This document shows positions 26,333-35,448 of a stretch of 64,000 bases of DNA, one piece after another. The notes beneath the pieces are model-generated. The model was not told the DNA's origin, did no database searches, and worked only from the letters and a program-made list of their open reading frames with translations. The position numbers and the translations under genes are program-made. Position 1 is the stretch's first letter. Each line of letters opens with the position of its first letter. Source of the DNA: Natronorubrum sediminis (GTDB taxonomy: Archaea; Halobacteriota; Halobacteria; Halobacteriales; Natrialbaceae); contig NZ_FNWL01000001.1 of NCBI RefSeq assembly GCF_900108095.1, forward strand, positions 1,240,001 through 1,304,000, given 5' to 3'.

Positions 26333-27526
26333 TCAGACCGATGGCTCGTCTATGTCCCACTCGAGGCGATAGAGTCGATCGCCGCCGACGACGAACAGGT
26401 GATCCGTTCCGAGCGCGGGGGGAGCCGTGATCGGGCCGTCGAGGCCGACGTGCCAGCAGGGGTTGCAGTCGTCGGTCAGGTCGATGCCGTAGAACGAGCC
26501 GGTCGAGTCGCCAACGCAGCAGATTTCACCGGCGACGGCGGGACTCGCCGAAATCGTCCCGTCGAGGGCGACGCCCTTCTTCGCGAAGAGCCAACCGCGG
26601 AGTTTGCGACGGCCGAACGTCGTGTCGGTGACGTGGACGTAGCCGTCGGTCGCGCCGACGAACGTCGTATCGCGCTCGGGAAGGACGGTCGGCGAGGAGG
26701 CGAACGACTGCTGGATTTTGTAGGTGAACCACGATTGCCCGCTGTCGGCGTGTAACGCGACGAGCGTGCCGCTGTCGTCGGCGACGTACACTCGATCGCC
26801 GGTGATCGTCGGTCCGTCGACGACCGTGCCGTTCGTCGGCGCGTCCCAGCAGGGTTCTCCGGTGTCAGCCTCGAGTGCGAGCACCTGTTCGTCCGCGGTG
26901 GCAACGCAGACGCGGTCTCGGTCGGCCGTCTGCGTCGTTTCCTCGTCCATCCGAGCGTCCTCGAGCGAGAGGAGGTCGAGTTCGTCCGGTTCCGGCGTGT
27001 CGCTTCCCCACTCGTCTCCGTGTGCTCGGTCACGGACGCGGTCGACCGCTGGCGTACCGACGACTGCGGCGTCCGTTTCGTGCGTCCAGACGACTTCGCC
27101 GGTGTCGGCCTCGAGTGCCGAGACGCCCGCCTCGTGACCGACGAAGAGGAGGCCGTCGGCGAGGGCGAGCGACGACTCGAGCGTGCCAGGGAGTGTCGCC
27201 GCCCAGCGCTGGTCGCCCGTCGTGGTTTCGAGTGCGCGAACGGTGTCGTCGGCCGAGGTGAGATAAAGGGTGTCGCGGGTGACTACGGGCGTACTCTCGG
27301 CCGCCGCATCAATCTCGACCGTCCAGCGCTCGCGTCCACGCGCTCGCTCGAGCGCGTGACAGGCCCGATTCGTCAGGACGTAGACGGTGTCGCGATCGTA
27401 GACTGGAGACCCGGCGTCCCCGTCGAGGTCGACCGTCCAGGCCTCTTGAACCCGATTTGGCCCCTCGAAATCGCGTCGACGCCCCGAGTGTCGCGGGTCG
27501 CCTTTGAACTGGTTCCAGTTGGTCAC
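26333..27526 (-). CDS. Cytosolic PQQ-type beta-propeller repeat protein
   Basis: A 397-aa protein built of about seven to eight blades with the repeating pattern VYxxxxxDxxxxALxxxTGxxxW (for example ALETTTGDQRW, ALEADTGEVVW, ALEADTGEPCW). It has no signal peptide, lipobox or membrane helix, unlike its exported relatives. An acidic insert (about 175-205) separates two blades. Such proteins are scaffolds for protein contacts (BamB-like) or enzymes; no PQQ-dependent active site was recognised. The role is unknown. A structured element lies upstream at 27631-27748. Confidence 0.75.
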   Translation of the reverse strand: MTNWNQFKGDPRHSGRRRDFEGPNRVQEAWTVDLDGDAGSPVYDRDTVYVLTNRACHALERARGRERWTVEIDAAAESTPVVTRDTLYLTSADDTVRALETTTGDQRWAATLPGTLESSLALADGLLFVGHEAGVSALEADTGEVVWTHETDAAVVGTPAVDRVRDRAHGDEWGSDTPEPDELDLLSLEDARMDEETTQTADRDRVCVATADEQVLALEADTGEPCWDAPTNGTVVDGPTITGDRVYVADDSGTLVALHADSGQSWFTYKIQQSFASSPTVLPERDTTFVGATDGYVHVTDTTFGRRKLRGWLFAKKGVALDGTISASPAVAGEICCVGDSTGSFYGIDLTDDCNPCWHVGLDGPITAPPALGTDHLFVVGGDRLYRLEWDIDEPSV

Positions 27527-27883
27527 TGTCAGGGGCTACCGACCGGTCCGATATAATGGATGCGACAGCGATCGACGTTCGGCGCGTAGACCGATTATCG
27601 TCGGCGTCGACACTCGAGGGCTAAAAGGTGCGGCAGGAAACGAAACAACTGGTGTATGGCGCAGTTGAAGTACTGCATGACACAGTCGGTGACTGTCGTG
27701 ATGTGCATGGCACGCAGTCGGTGACTGAGATGGAAGTGTTTCCTGCCGTAGTTCTACGTACTACGTCCACCGTGATATCTATAGTGCCAATGTGATTTGG
27801 TACGGCCGAGCGAGCACCCCAACAATGCGTGCGTTCTGTCGGCAGCCCGTCAGTTTTACCAATGGCGTAGTGACATTTTGAAA
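27527..27883. other. Intergenic region holding a structured element
   Basis: No convincing protein gene. The notable content is the inverted-repeat element at 27631-27748. Sequence between it and the PspAB-like gene includes AT-rich GTGATATCTATAGTGCC (27770-27788), a candidate promoter pointing left. Confidence 0.4.
27631..27748. ncRNA. Candidate structured RNA or miniature element, 118 bp
   Basis: The ends are an 11-bp perfect inverted repeat: CGGCAGGAAAC (27631-27641) and GTTTCCTGCCG (27738-27748), extendable by a G-U and a U-A pair on the plus strand. Inside are two copies of the palindrome CAGTCGGTGACTG (27683-27695 and 27715-27727), spaced exactly 32 bp, each preceded by GCATG[AG]CAC. 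It could be a small RNA, a leader structure of the leftward beta-propeller gene, or a miniature transposable element. No target-site duplication is evident, and no known family was recognised. Confidence 0.4.
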
Positions 27884-28489
27884 CTACTCCCACGGATGTG
27901 TCCCACGCTCGCTCGGCCAGAGCGGATACCAGTACTCCTTCTCGCGTTCGATCTCGAGTTCGCCGTCGAGTGTCGCCTCGAGTTTGAACTCGGCACTCGA
28001 GTCGCGTTCGCGTCCGGATCGCGGCGCGAACGGGTAGTAGCGTCCGCGTCGGAACGAGTAGATCCAGTACGCCGGTCCGTCGCGGTGGGTGTAGGCGAAC
28101 ACGGCGGCGAGCAGGCGGGAGCCGTAGCCGTGTTCGATGAACGTGTCCGCGGCGAAGTGCATGCTCGTGATCAGGTCCTCGGGGTCGTCGTCTTCGAGGA
28201 CGACCCAGTGATAGCCGTGGTCATCGCTCGTGACCGAGAAGTCGGTGCCGGTCTCCTCGCGGCCGGCCTCGAGGATCGCCTCGACTTCGTCGACGGCGTC
28301 GCGAAAGCTTCCCGAGTCGACGCCGGAGAAACAGAGCGCGCCGACATCCGCGGAGTCGTACCGAAGATCGGTCTGCATCGTGATGTAGGCAGTGCTCATC
28401 CCGAAGAGGTCGTCAGGGTCGGCGTCGCGTTTAGCATCGCTCTCGGCGCGAAGTCCGAGTACGGCACGAAGTCCATCCAGCAGTCCCAT
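27884..28489 (-). CDS. pspAB: PspAB-like protein next to HtpX
   Basis: A 201-aa soluble protein resembling the PspA-associated protein PspAB family, which is often found beside HtpX. Conserved-looking stretches are GLLDGLRAVLGL (2-13), LFGMSTAYITMQTDL (28-42), the WVVLEDDDPEDLI region (about 93) and YWIYSFRRGRYYPFAP (about 140). No catalytic motif is visible. It is 24 bp downstream of htpX on the same strand, so both are likely one operon dealing with membrane protein quality control. The function is inferred from association only. Confidence 0.65.
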   Translation of the reverse strand: MGLLDGLRAVLGLRAESDAKRDADPDDLFGMSTAYITMQTDLRYDSADVGALCFSGVDSGSFRDAVDEVEAILEAGREETGTDFSVTSDDHGYHWVVLEDDDPEDLITSMHFAADTFIEHGYGSRLLAAVFAYTHRDGPAYWIYSFRRGRYYPFAPRSGRERDSSAEFKLEATLDGELEIEREKEYWYPLWPSERGTHPWE

Positions 28490-28513
28490 ATCTCGAGTGT
28501 GAACCGCGTCGCC

Positions 28514-29398
28514 TTAGAACGCCTGCATTTCTTGCTCGAGGTCGCGTAGTGCCTCGACGCGGTTTTCAGTCGAGGGGTGCGTGCTGAAGAGTTTCCCGAC
28601 GATGCCCGACTTGATCGGGATGATGAAGAAGGCGTTCATCTCGGCTTCTTCGCGCATGTCGTTTTTGGGCACGTTGTCCATCTCACCGGAGATTTTGAGG
28701 AGTGCAGAGGCGAGCGCGGAGGGGTTGCCAGTGATGGCAGCAGCCCCGCGGTCGGCGGAGTACTCGCGATAGCGCGAGAGCGCGCGGATCAATAGGTAGC
28801 TGATGATCCAGACGAGCAGGGAGACGAGGATAGCGACCATGATCCCGGCCCCACCTTTCCCGCCGCCGCGATTCCCGCCGCCGAAGAACGCGCCCCAGCG
28901 AACGATCATGAACGCGATGGTCGAGAGGAACGAGGCGATGGTCATCACCATCATGTCTCGATTCTTTACGTGCGCGAGTTCGTGTGCGAGGACGCCGTCG
29001 AGTTCGTCGTCGTCGAGCGTTCGCATCAGTCCCGTCGTCACTGCGACGGCCGCGTTTCGCTGATTTCGGCCGGTCGCGAAGGCGTTTGGGACGTTCGAGT
29101 CGATAACGGCGACTTTCGGCTTCGGAAGGTCGGCTTGCTGTGAGAGGCGTTCGATAGAACCGTGAAGTTGTGGATACTCCTCTGCAGAGACCGTCTGTGC
29201 ACCCATACTTTTGAGCGTGAGTGTGTCGCTGTAGAAGTACTGCACCAGCGAGAAGCCGCCGAAGACGAGCGCGAAGACGATCATACTGCCGCCCATGTAG
29301 AGGGAGATTGCACCCGCGAAGACGATGTACAGTGCAAAGAGCAAGAACATCGTCAAAAACATCCGAAACCGAAGTCCCCAGTCCGCCTGCCAGTTCAT
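28514..29398 (-). CDS. htpX: HtpX membrane zinc metalloprotease
   Basis: A 294-aa M48-family protease of the membrane that degrades damaged membrane proteins. Two N-terminal helices (about 10-30 and 33-52) precede the catalytic HELAHVKNRD motif (about 138-147). Two further helices are around 153-195, and the third zinc ligand Glu is near SRYREYSADRGAAAITG (about 213). The C-terminus STHPSTENRVEALRDLEQEM is typical. Complete and full length. It leads the htpX-pspAB pair. Confidence 0.93.
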   Translation of the reverse strand: MNWQADWGLRFRMFLTMFLLFALYIVFAGAISLYMGGSMIVFALVFGGFSLVQYFYSDTLTLKSMGAQTVSAEEYPQLHGSIERLSQQADLPKPKVAVIDSNVPNAFATGRNQRNAAVAVTTGLMRTLDDDELDGVLAHELAHVKNRDMMVMTIASFLSTIAFMIVRWGAFFGGGNRGGGKGGAGIMVAILVSLLVWIISYLLIRALSRYREYSADRGAAAITGNPSALASALLKISGEMDNVPKNDMREEAEMNAFFIIPIKSGIVGKLFSTHPSTENRVEALRDLEQEMQAF

Positions 29399-29816
29399 AC
29401 TGAAACCAATGGGCTCAGATACAATAAGTACCCTGACGGTTCGGTCGCGAGACGCGACCGTCGTGAACTGAACAAATCGAACCCGACTCGAGTTGTCGTT
29501 CCGTCGAGCGAATCACCGAACCCCCTCGTTTCGCATGGAAACCCGCAGACACGAGTACCGAGACGAACGACAAAATCGGGTGTGTCGGACGTGCGTCTGA
29601 CGTTTTCGCCTCGGCAACTCGACGTAAAACCCCGTGATTTTGAAGTGAACAATCGACGCGTGAAACGAGATAAAACGGCGATTTTTCGATCGGTGTACTC
29701 GGCAGGTGCACACGGGGGATGGTTGTGAGTGAGCGAACAATTGCACGAGAGTGTGTGCCCAGAGAAACGATTCTATCGGACCGATAGGTAACGCGGAGCA
29801 ATTTTATCACTACTGT
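29399..29816. other. Divergent intergenic region, htpX / exported propeller protein
   Basis: No convincing gene. It carries both promoters. TGGTTGTGAGTGAG and the segment 29795-29810 (GGAGCAATTTTATCACTAC) before the ATG at 29817 hold a TATA-like TTTTATC and a GGAG, so the rightward gene may use a short leader. Confidence 0.4.
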
Positions 29817-31514
29817 ATGGCAAACCAAACGAGGCGGAGCGTCCTGCAGTACGCAGGCGTGACGCTGACCCTCGGATCGCTCGCCACTGGTGCAACGGCG
29901 GCCAACGACGTGGCCACCGCCGAGTCCTCAGCGTCGGAGGAAGCTGACGGGTGGTCCTCACTCGGCGGAAACGCGGGCAACAACAGCGTCGTGCCCGCCT
30001 CGAGCGCTCCGGAGGAACCGGTCGACGTCGCGTGGGAGTACGACCACGGCGGCCCCGTCGCAGTCGACGACGGAACCGTGTTCGTGGTGGCCGACGGTGC
30101 CGTCCACGCCCTCGACGCGGCCGACGGATCGCTCGAGTGGGAAACGGAGGACGTGGGCGCGAGTGGGGCGCCCGCAGTGACCCCCGATTCCGTCCACGTT
30201 GGTGGGGAACAACTGACGAAGGTCGATCGGACCGACGGTGGGGTCTGTTGTCAGGCGGATCTCGGCCCCGACGAGGTGATTCCGTCGCCGACCATTGCGG
30301 ACGGGCTCGTGATCGTCGTCGCGGAGGGGGCGCTGTACGCCGTCGACGTCCAAGATCACGAGATGGAGTGGTACGTCGAACCGAGCGAACCGCTCTACGA
30401 GCAACCGGTCGCCGTCGCCGACGGCGCGGTCTTCGCGACGAGTGAATCGAAAGCGTACGCGCTCGAACTCGACGACGGCTCGAGGCGCTGGATCGACGAC
30501 GAACCGGAAGGCGACGACGAATACAGTCGGTTCCCTGAACCGGGTGCCAATCAACCAAACCACCCCGTGGCGACGGATGGCGTCGTCGCGATCGGTAGCG
30601 CAGATTCCGAAGACGGTTCGATCTACCGAGAGGGGCACGTGACGCTGTACGACACGGAAACCGGTCGGAAACGCGAGCACAACGAACGTGGGGCGTTCAT
30701 GCCCGCTCTGGTCACCGACGACGCGTTCTACGCGTTCGACGCGTACAACGTGACGGGGTACGATCGCGAGTCCGGGTCAGAAGTGTGGGACACGGAGGTG
30801 AACACGTACCGCGTTCCCTCGATCGCCGTCGGCGACGGAATCGTCTACGCGGGCCTCGCCGTCGACGGCGAGGCGTACGGTCCGGATGAGGTACCCGAGC
30901 CCTCGGACGGCGTCTACGCTTTCGACGAGGAAACCGGCGAAATCGAGTGGGCCGTCGGCACCGACGAGATTCCGACCATCGCACTCGCAGACGAGACGAT
31001 CTACGCCAGTTCGGAGACGCTGGTGGCCATCAGGAACGAGGACGACGACCGAAGCGAGGAACCGGACGAAGAGGAGGAAGAGGAGAACGACGACGGTGAC
31101 GGCGGCGAAACTGACGACGACGAATCGGAAGACGAGAGCTCCGATGGCGACAGCGAGTCCGACGACAGCGACGGTGACGACGGCGACTCGAGCAGTAGTA
31201 GTGACGACGGTAGCAGTGACGAAGGTGACGACGACGCTTCGGGAAGCGACGATGACGACACCGAACGCGACGACGCAGACAGCGATGCGTCGGGGAGCGA
31301 CGAGAGTGACGACGCAGACGATAGTGATTCCGACGACATCGGTGCCGGAGACGACGCGGACGACACCGGTGACGATGGGGACGATTCAGACGACGGTGAC
31401 GGCGCAGACGATAGCGTACCCGGTTTCACCGCGGGTGCGGGTGCCGTCGGTGGCCTCGCGACCCTCGAGTGGCTCCGACGAAAGGCGGGTGACGCCGAGG
31501 AACCGGCCGAGTAA
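29817..31514 (+). CDS. Tat-exported, PGF-CTERM-anchored beta-propeller surface protein
   Basis: A 565-aa cell-surface protein. It starts with a twin-arginine signal (QTRRSVLQYAGVTLTLGSLA, 3-22). Residues about 45-405 form PQQ-type propeller blades (ALDAADGSLEW, ALELDDGSRRW, AFDEETGEIEW). Then comes a long Asp/Ser/Glu linker (about 415-530) like the spacer of haloarchaeal surface glycoproteins. The end is a PGF-CTERM-like tripartite signal: PGF, a rather weak hydrophobic stretch (TAGAGAVGGLATLEW) and LRRK. Such tails are recognised by archaeosortase A, which swaps them for a lipid anchor. The ligand or enzymatic role of the propeller is unknown. ATG 29817 is chosen to expose the signal peptide. 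Confidence 0.82.
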   Translation: MANQTRRSVLQYAGVTLTLGSLATGATAANDVATAESSASEEADGWSSLGGNAGNNSVVPASSAPEEPVDVAWEYDHGGPVAVDDGTVFVVADGAVHALDAADGSLEWETEDVGASGAPAVTPDSVHVGGEQLTKVDRTDGGVCCQADLGPDEVIPSPTIADGLVIVVAEGALYAVDVQDHEMEWYVEPSEPLYEQPVAVADGAVFATSESKAYALELDDGSRRWIDDEPEGDDEYSRFPEPGANQPNHPVATDGVVAIGSADSEDGSIYREGHVTLYDTETGRKREHNERGAFMPALVTDDAFYAFDAYNVTGYDRESGSEVWDTEVNTYRVPSIAVGDGIVYAGLAVDGEAYGPDEVPEPSDGVYAFDEETGEIEWAVGTDEIPTIALADETIYASSETLVAIRNEDDDRSEEPDEEEEEENDDGDGGETDDDESEDESSDGDSESDDSDGDDGDSSSSSDDGSSDEGDDDASGSDDDDTERDDADSDASGSDESDDADDSDSDDIGAGDDADDTGDDGDDSDDGDGADDSVPGFTAGAGAVGGLATLEWLRRKAGDAEEPAE

Positions 31515-31594
31515 CCGTCGGCGACCAAGCGGTAGCGACGGAAAGACGGGCGGAAGGCGGGCCGTTTAACTCACTCACTCTCCAAGCGGGGGCA

Positions 31595-32740
31595 ATGAGT
31601 GAGTCGCGTGCGTTCTGTCCCCGGTGTGGGGAGGCAGTTCCCGAACGGTCGGCGAGCGACGCGAACGACGAGGACGCGACGGATCCCCTTCGACCCGGCG
31701 CGGACGTCGAACTCTGTGATTCCTGTTACTTCGACGACTTCGACTTCGTCGACGCGCCGGAGCGAATCGACGTTCGCGTCTGTGCGACCTGCGGGGCCGT
31801 CTATCGCGGAAATCGGTGGATCGACGTTGGGGCCCAGGACTACACCGACATCGCGATCGAGGAAGTGAGCGAAGCGCTCGGCGTCCACGTCGACGTAGAA
31901 GACGTCGCCTGGCAGGTCGAACCCGAACAGATCGACCCGAACACGATCCGGATGCACTGTTACTTCACGGGGGTCGTCCGGGGCACGCCGGTCGAAGAGC
32001 AGGTGACGGTACTGGTCAGAATCGCCCGTCAGACCTGCCAACGCTGCGGTCGAATCGCCGGCGACTACTACGCCAGCATCGTCCAGATCCGGGCCGAGGA
32101 TCGAACGCCGACGAGCGAGGAACTCGAGCGGGCAGAGGAGATCGCGAACACGATCGTCGCCGACATGGAGGCGACCGGCGACAGAAACGCCTTCGTCACA
32201 GAGACGAGCGAGACCGACGACGGACTGAACATCAAGGTCTCGACTAACAAGATCGGGAAGAAAATCTCGAACAAGATGATCGAGGAGTTCGGCGGAACGG
32301 TCAACGACGCCGAAACGCTCGTCACGGAGGACTCAGACGGCAACGAGGTCTATCGCGTTACCTTCGCCGTTCGCCTGCCACCGTATACGCCCGGTGAGAT
32401 CATCGACCTCGAGGACGACGACGGCCCGGTGATCGTCCGCAGCGCTCGCGGGAATCTCAAAGGCGTGCGGGCGACGACCGGGGAGCGATACGAAGCGAGC
32501 TACGAGGAGGGGAACTCACCGGATGCGCGCAGACTCGGACACCTCGCGGACGGGGTCGAAACGACGGTCGTCACCGTCGAGGACGACAACGCGGTGCAGG
32601 TACTCGATCCGGAGACCTATCGGGCGAAGACGGTCGCGCGGCCGTCGTACTTCGATCCGGACGCCGAAACGGTTCCCGTGCTCAAGAGTCGAGCAGGGTT
32701 GCACATCCTCCCCGACGACGGACGCGAAGACGATGAGTGA
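31595..32740 (+). CDS. nmd3: NMD3-like ribosome-associated protein
   Basis: A 381-aa archaeal relative of the eukaryotic 60S-export adaptor NMD3. The N-terminal zinc-binding region has FCPRCGEAVPE (7-17), CDSCY (about 42), CATCGAVYRG (about 64) and CQRCGRIAGDYY (about 145), followed by beta-rich domains. In archaea there is no nucleus, so a role in late large-subunit maturation is inferred. It overlaps the following gene by 8 bp (ATGAGTGA), so the two are translationally coupled. Confidence 0.9.
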   Translation: MSESRAFCPRCGEAVPERSASDANDEDATDPLRPGADVELCDSCYFDDFDFVDAPERIDVRVCATCGAVYRGNRWIDVGAQDYTDIAIEEVSEALGVHVDVEDVAWQVEPEQIDPNTIRMHCYFTGVVRGTPVEEQVTVLVRIARQTCQRCGRIAGDYYASIVQIRAEDRTPTSEELERAEEIANTIVADMEATGDRNAFVTETSETDDGLNIKVSTNKIGKKISNKMIEEFGGTVNDAETLVTEDSDGNEVYRVTFAVRLPPYTPGEIIDLEDDDGPVIVRSARGNLKGVRATTGERYEASYEEGNSPDARRLGHLADGVETTVVTVEDDNAVQVLDPETYRAKTVARPSYFDPDAETVPVLKSRAGLHILPDDGREDDE

Positions 32741-33944
32741 CGACGACGCGACCCCCGCGAGGGGCGACGGCGAGTCGAGTTCCGAGAACGGCCGCGACCC
32801 AGAAACGACCCCCGAAGACGTCCTCGAGCGAACGCGCGCCGACGCGCCACTCGCCGCCGTCGTCGAAAAGCCGCGTTCGGAGACGGCTATCGAGTCGCTT
32901 CGAGCCGAAGGCGTCTACGACGATTCGCGACGAGTGCGCGAGGACGGCCCCGAACGGGTCGCACTACCGATCACGGAGCCGCCGACGGAGACGCCAGTAC
33001 TCGAGGTCGTCCGGCAACTCGAGCCCGAGCCTCGAAACCCGGATCTCGAGGATCGCCTCGCTGCTCGTGGCTGGAGCGAGACGGCCCTCGAGTCGGCCCC
33101 CGGTTCGTGGGCCGTGATCGGGTCGGTCGTGATGGTGACGATTCCGGACGACTGTCCGGACGAACGGGAACTAGGCGAGGCGTTGCTCGAGATACACGGC
33201 GAAGCTGACAGCGTGTTGGCCGACGAGGGAATCGCGAACGACGGCGAGGCGGGCACGTTTCGTGAACCGAAGACGCGACACGTCGCGGGCGAGCGAGAGA
33301 CCGAGACGATCCACACTGAACACGGGACGCGCTACGGCCTCGATCCGTCGAAGGTGATGTTCTCGCCGGGGAATCAGGCCGAACGGGCACGGATGGGCGA
33401 GCTGGTGGAGGCCGACGAACGCGTCTTCGACATGTTCGCCGGCATCGGCTACTTTACGCTCCCGATGGCTCGCGCCGGCGCGCACGTCACGGCGACCGAA
33501 CGGAATCCGACCGCCGTTCGCTACTTGCTCGAGAACGCGATGCTCAACGGGGTCGAGACGCGCGTCGACGCCTACGTGAGCGACTGTCGAGACATCGCGA
33601 GCGACGTCGAGGCGGATCGAGTCGTCATGGGCTACTACGGCAGCGCGGCCGATGGTGGGGACGATGAGGGGCGAAGCGAGGACGGACAACGCGAGGACGG
33701 TCACGGAACCCGAGCCGACGAGGCTCACGACTTTCTGTCGGATGCCCTCTGTGCGCTCGTACCCGGCGGCGTCGTCCACTATCACGAGGCGACGCCCCGC
33801 TCGCGGCTGTGGGAGCGGCCGCTCAAGCGACTCGAGACGGCGAGCGAGGAAGCCGGTCGGGAGTTCGAGGTGCTCGAGAAGCGACGCGTCAAGAGCCACA
33901 GCGCCGGCGTCGACCACGTCGTCGTCGATGCGCGCTTCGAGTAG
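32733..33944 (+). CDS. taw2: Taw2/Trm5-family SAM-dependent tRNA-G37 modification enzyme
   Basis: A 403-aa Rossmann-fold enzyme acting at tRNA position 37. The SAM-binding motif is VFDMFAGIGYFTLPMARAG (about 231-249), then TERNPTAVRYLLENAMLNGV (about 255-274). Where Trm5 methyltransferases have NLP, this protein has VVMGYYGSA (about 297) and later GGVVHYHEATPRS (about 345), features I associate with Taw2 (aminocarboxypropyl transferase of wyosine synthesis). Trm5 activity remains possible. A strongly charged insert of about 25 residues follows YYGSA. Start ATG 32733 overlaps the NMD3 stop. Its last 60 bp recur at 36307-36366. Confidence 0.82.
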   Translation: MSDDDATPARGDGESSSENGRDPETTPEDVLERTRADAPLAAVVEKPRSETAIESLRAEGVYDDSRRVREDGPERVALPITEPPTETPVLEVVRQLEPEPRNPDLEDRLAARGWSETALESAPGSWAVIGSVVMVTIPDDCPDERELGEALLEIHGEADSVLADEGIANDGEAGTFREPKTRHVAGERETETIHTEHGTRYGLDPSKVMFSPGNQAERARMGELVEADERVFDMFAGIGYFTLPMARAGAHVTATERNPTAVRYLLENAMLNGVETRVDAYVSDCRDIASDVEADRVVMGYYGSAADGGDDEGRSEDGQREDGHGTRADEAHDFLSDALCALVPGGVVHYHEATPRSRLWERPLKRLETASEEAGREFEVLEKRRVKSHSAGVDHVVVDARFE

Positions 33945-34191
33945 CGCTCGGTGACGGAACCGAACCCTCGAAGCCGGGTCCTTCGGCGGTTCGACGAAGC
34001 GTGTTTCTGTCTCGAAGCCACCGGTGAATGGTGATACGGCGGCGTCCCGTAGGGCACCTCGAGGAACTACGCGACGGTGTCGACCGTCATCGAGTGCCCC
34101 GGTTGGCCGAGCGGACTGTCGTGCTCGACCGTTTATTCGGGGTTCGGCCCTCGCGACCGGCCGTCCAAGTAACAGCCCGTTCGTTTCGAGT

Positions 34192-34842
34192 TCATGCACT
34201 CGAGTGGCCGACGCGAAACCGCAGATGCGTCACGTCTGAAGACTCGACTACCCTCGTTCGCTCCAGTTCGGTTCCGGCGTGAGCCGATCGCTCGAACAGC
34301 CTGATCCCGTCGCCCAGCAACACGGGTGCGATATGGACCTCGAGTTCGTCGAGCACGCCCGCCTCGACACACTGCTGGATCGTCCTCGCGCCGCCGGCGA
34401 TCGAGACATCAGCGCCGTCGGCCGCCCCCGTCGCTCGTTCGAGGGCGACCTCGAGTCCGTCGGTCACGAAGGTGAACGTCGTCTCGCCCAGATCGAGGGG
34501 CGCTCGCTCGTGGTGCGTGAGCACGAACACCGGCACGCCGAAGGGCGGGTCCTCGCCCCAGTGGCCCTCGAAGGGATCGTCACCCCACGGCCCTTCGCCG
34601 TTGTCGAACATCCGCCTGCCCATCACCACCGCGCCGACGTTCTCGATGGACTCGGCGAATGTCTCGTCGGCCCGGCCCGTCTCGCCGCCCTCGAGACCGT
34701 GGACCTCCCGCCAGCTCGCGAGGTCGTAGATCCACTCGTGGAGTCGCTCGCCGCCGTCGCCGAGCGGGTTTTCGCGGCTGTCGTTCGGGCCGGCAACGAA
34801 GCCGTCGAGCGAGACCGAGATGTTCGCACGGACCTCGGTCAT
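34192..34842 (-). CDS. RibD/dihydrofolate-reductase-fold protein
   Basis: A 216-aa protein of the DHFR-like family typified by the RibD C-terminal domain (MTEVRANISVSLDGFVAGPN at the start). NADPH-binding features are VVMGRRMFDNGEGPW (about 70-84) and DVSIAGGARTIQQCVEAGVL (about 145-164), then DELEVHIAPVLLGDGIRLFE. The true substrate in this family is rarely known. I choose ATG 34842 because GGAGGT stands nine bases before it. It is the last gene of the ArsR/AHSA1 cassette. Confidence 0.83.
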   Translation of the reverse strand: MTEVRANISVSLDGFVAGPNDSRENPLGDGGERLHEWIYDLASWREVHGLEGGETGRADETFAESIENVGAVVMGRRMFDNGEGPWGDDPFEGHWGEDPPFGVPVFVLTHHERAPLDLGETTFTFVTDGLEVALERATGAADGADVSIAGGARTIQQCVEAGVLDELEVHIAPVLLGDGIRLFERSAHAGTELERTRVVESSDVTHLRFRVGHSSA

Positions 34843-34944
34843 CTCAGGGCCACCTCCGCTCCCAGATTCGCCGTCGGTGGGGCCCGTCATCGGATCTCAC
34901 CTGGATATCGCTTGCGGTCGTATGCTTGGAGACGCCGACGGCCC

Positions 34945-35448
34945 TCACGGCTCGGCCCCCGACTCGTCGACGGACGCCTCGAGCTTCTCGAAGCTCTGGC
35001 TCCAGCCCATTTCCATCCCGCCGAGGGCCTCCTCCACCGCCGGCGTCGCCGAGACGACGTCCGCTTCCAGCGTGAGATGGGTCTGATCGCCGTCGGCTTC
35101 GAACGTGATGGTGTGTCGGACCTCGAGTTGGTGACCACCGTCGTCGTCCTCGAACGCCCGGCTCGTGAGGACGAGCCGTTCGGGTTCGACGACCTCGTGG
35201 AACACCCCCTCGTCGGGGTAGACAGTGCCATCGGGCGCTTCCATGTCGATGCTGAACGCGCCGCCGGGGCGCGCGTCCACCTCGCAGTCGGGGACGGTGA
35301 ATCCGTGGGGCCCCCACCACTCGGCGACCTGTTCGGGGTTGGTCCACGCCGCCCACACCGCCTCGCGGGGGGCGTCGACGGTTCGCGTGATCGTCGTGTC
35401 GTACTCGCTCGGATCGAATTCGTGCTCGCCGGTCGTGTCTTCGGTCAT
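34945..35448 (-). CDS. SRPBCC (AHSA1-type) ligand-binding protein, second copy
   Basis: A 167-aa START/Bet v1-fold protein with the AHSA1 hallmarks ITRTVDAPREAVWAAWTNPE (about 21-40), VAEWWGPHGFTVPDCEVD and RPGGAFSIDMEAPDG. The C-terminal helix has GGMEMGWSQSFEKLEASV. This fold binds hydrophobic ligands or regulates partners; here the ligand is unknown. It begins inside the stop codon of the first AHSA1 gene (ATGA overlap), so both are translated together. About 30-35 percent similar in pattern to that copy by eye. Confidence 0.85.
   Translation of the reverse strand: MTEDTTGEHEFDPSEYDTTITRTVDAPREAVWAAWTNPEQVAEWWGPHGFTVPDCEVDARPGGAFSIDMEAPDGTVYPDEGVFHEVVEPERLVLTSRAFEDDDGGHQLEVRHTITFEADGDQTHLTLEADVVSATPAVEEALGGMEMGWSQSFEKLEASVDESGAEP

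Noticed and set aside
30886-31569. Thr/Arg-rich frame across the linker of the surface propeller gene
   Set aside because: It is the shifted reading of the Asp/Ser-coding repeats and has no independent start signals.
34099-34155. tRNA-looking segment (GGTTGGCCGAGCGG ... GGGGTTCGGCCC)
   Set aside because: Neither acceptor pairing nor an anticodon stem can be formed; the resemblance is limited to short conserved-looking words.
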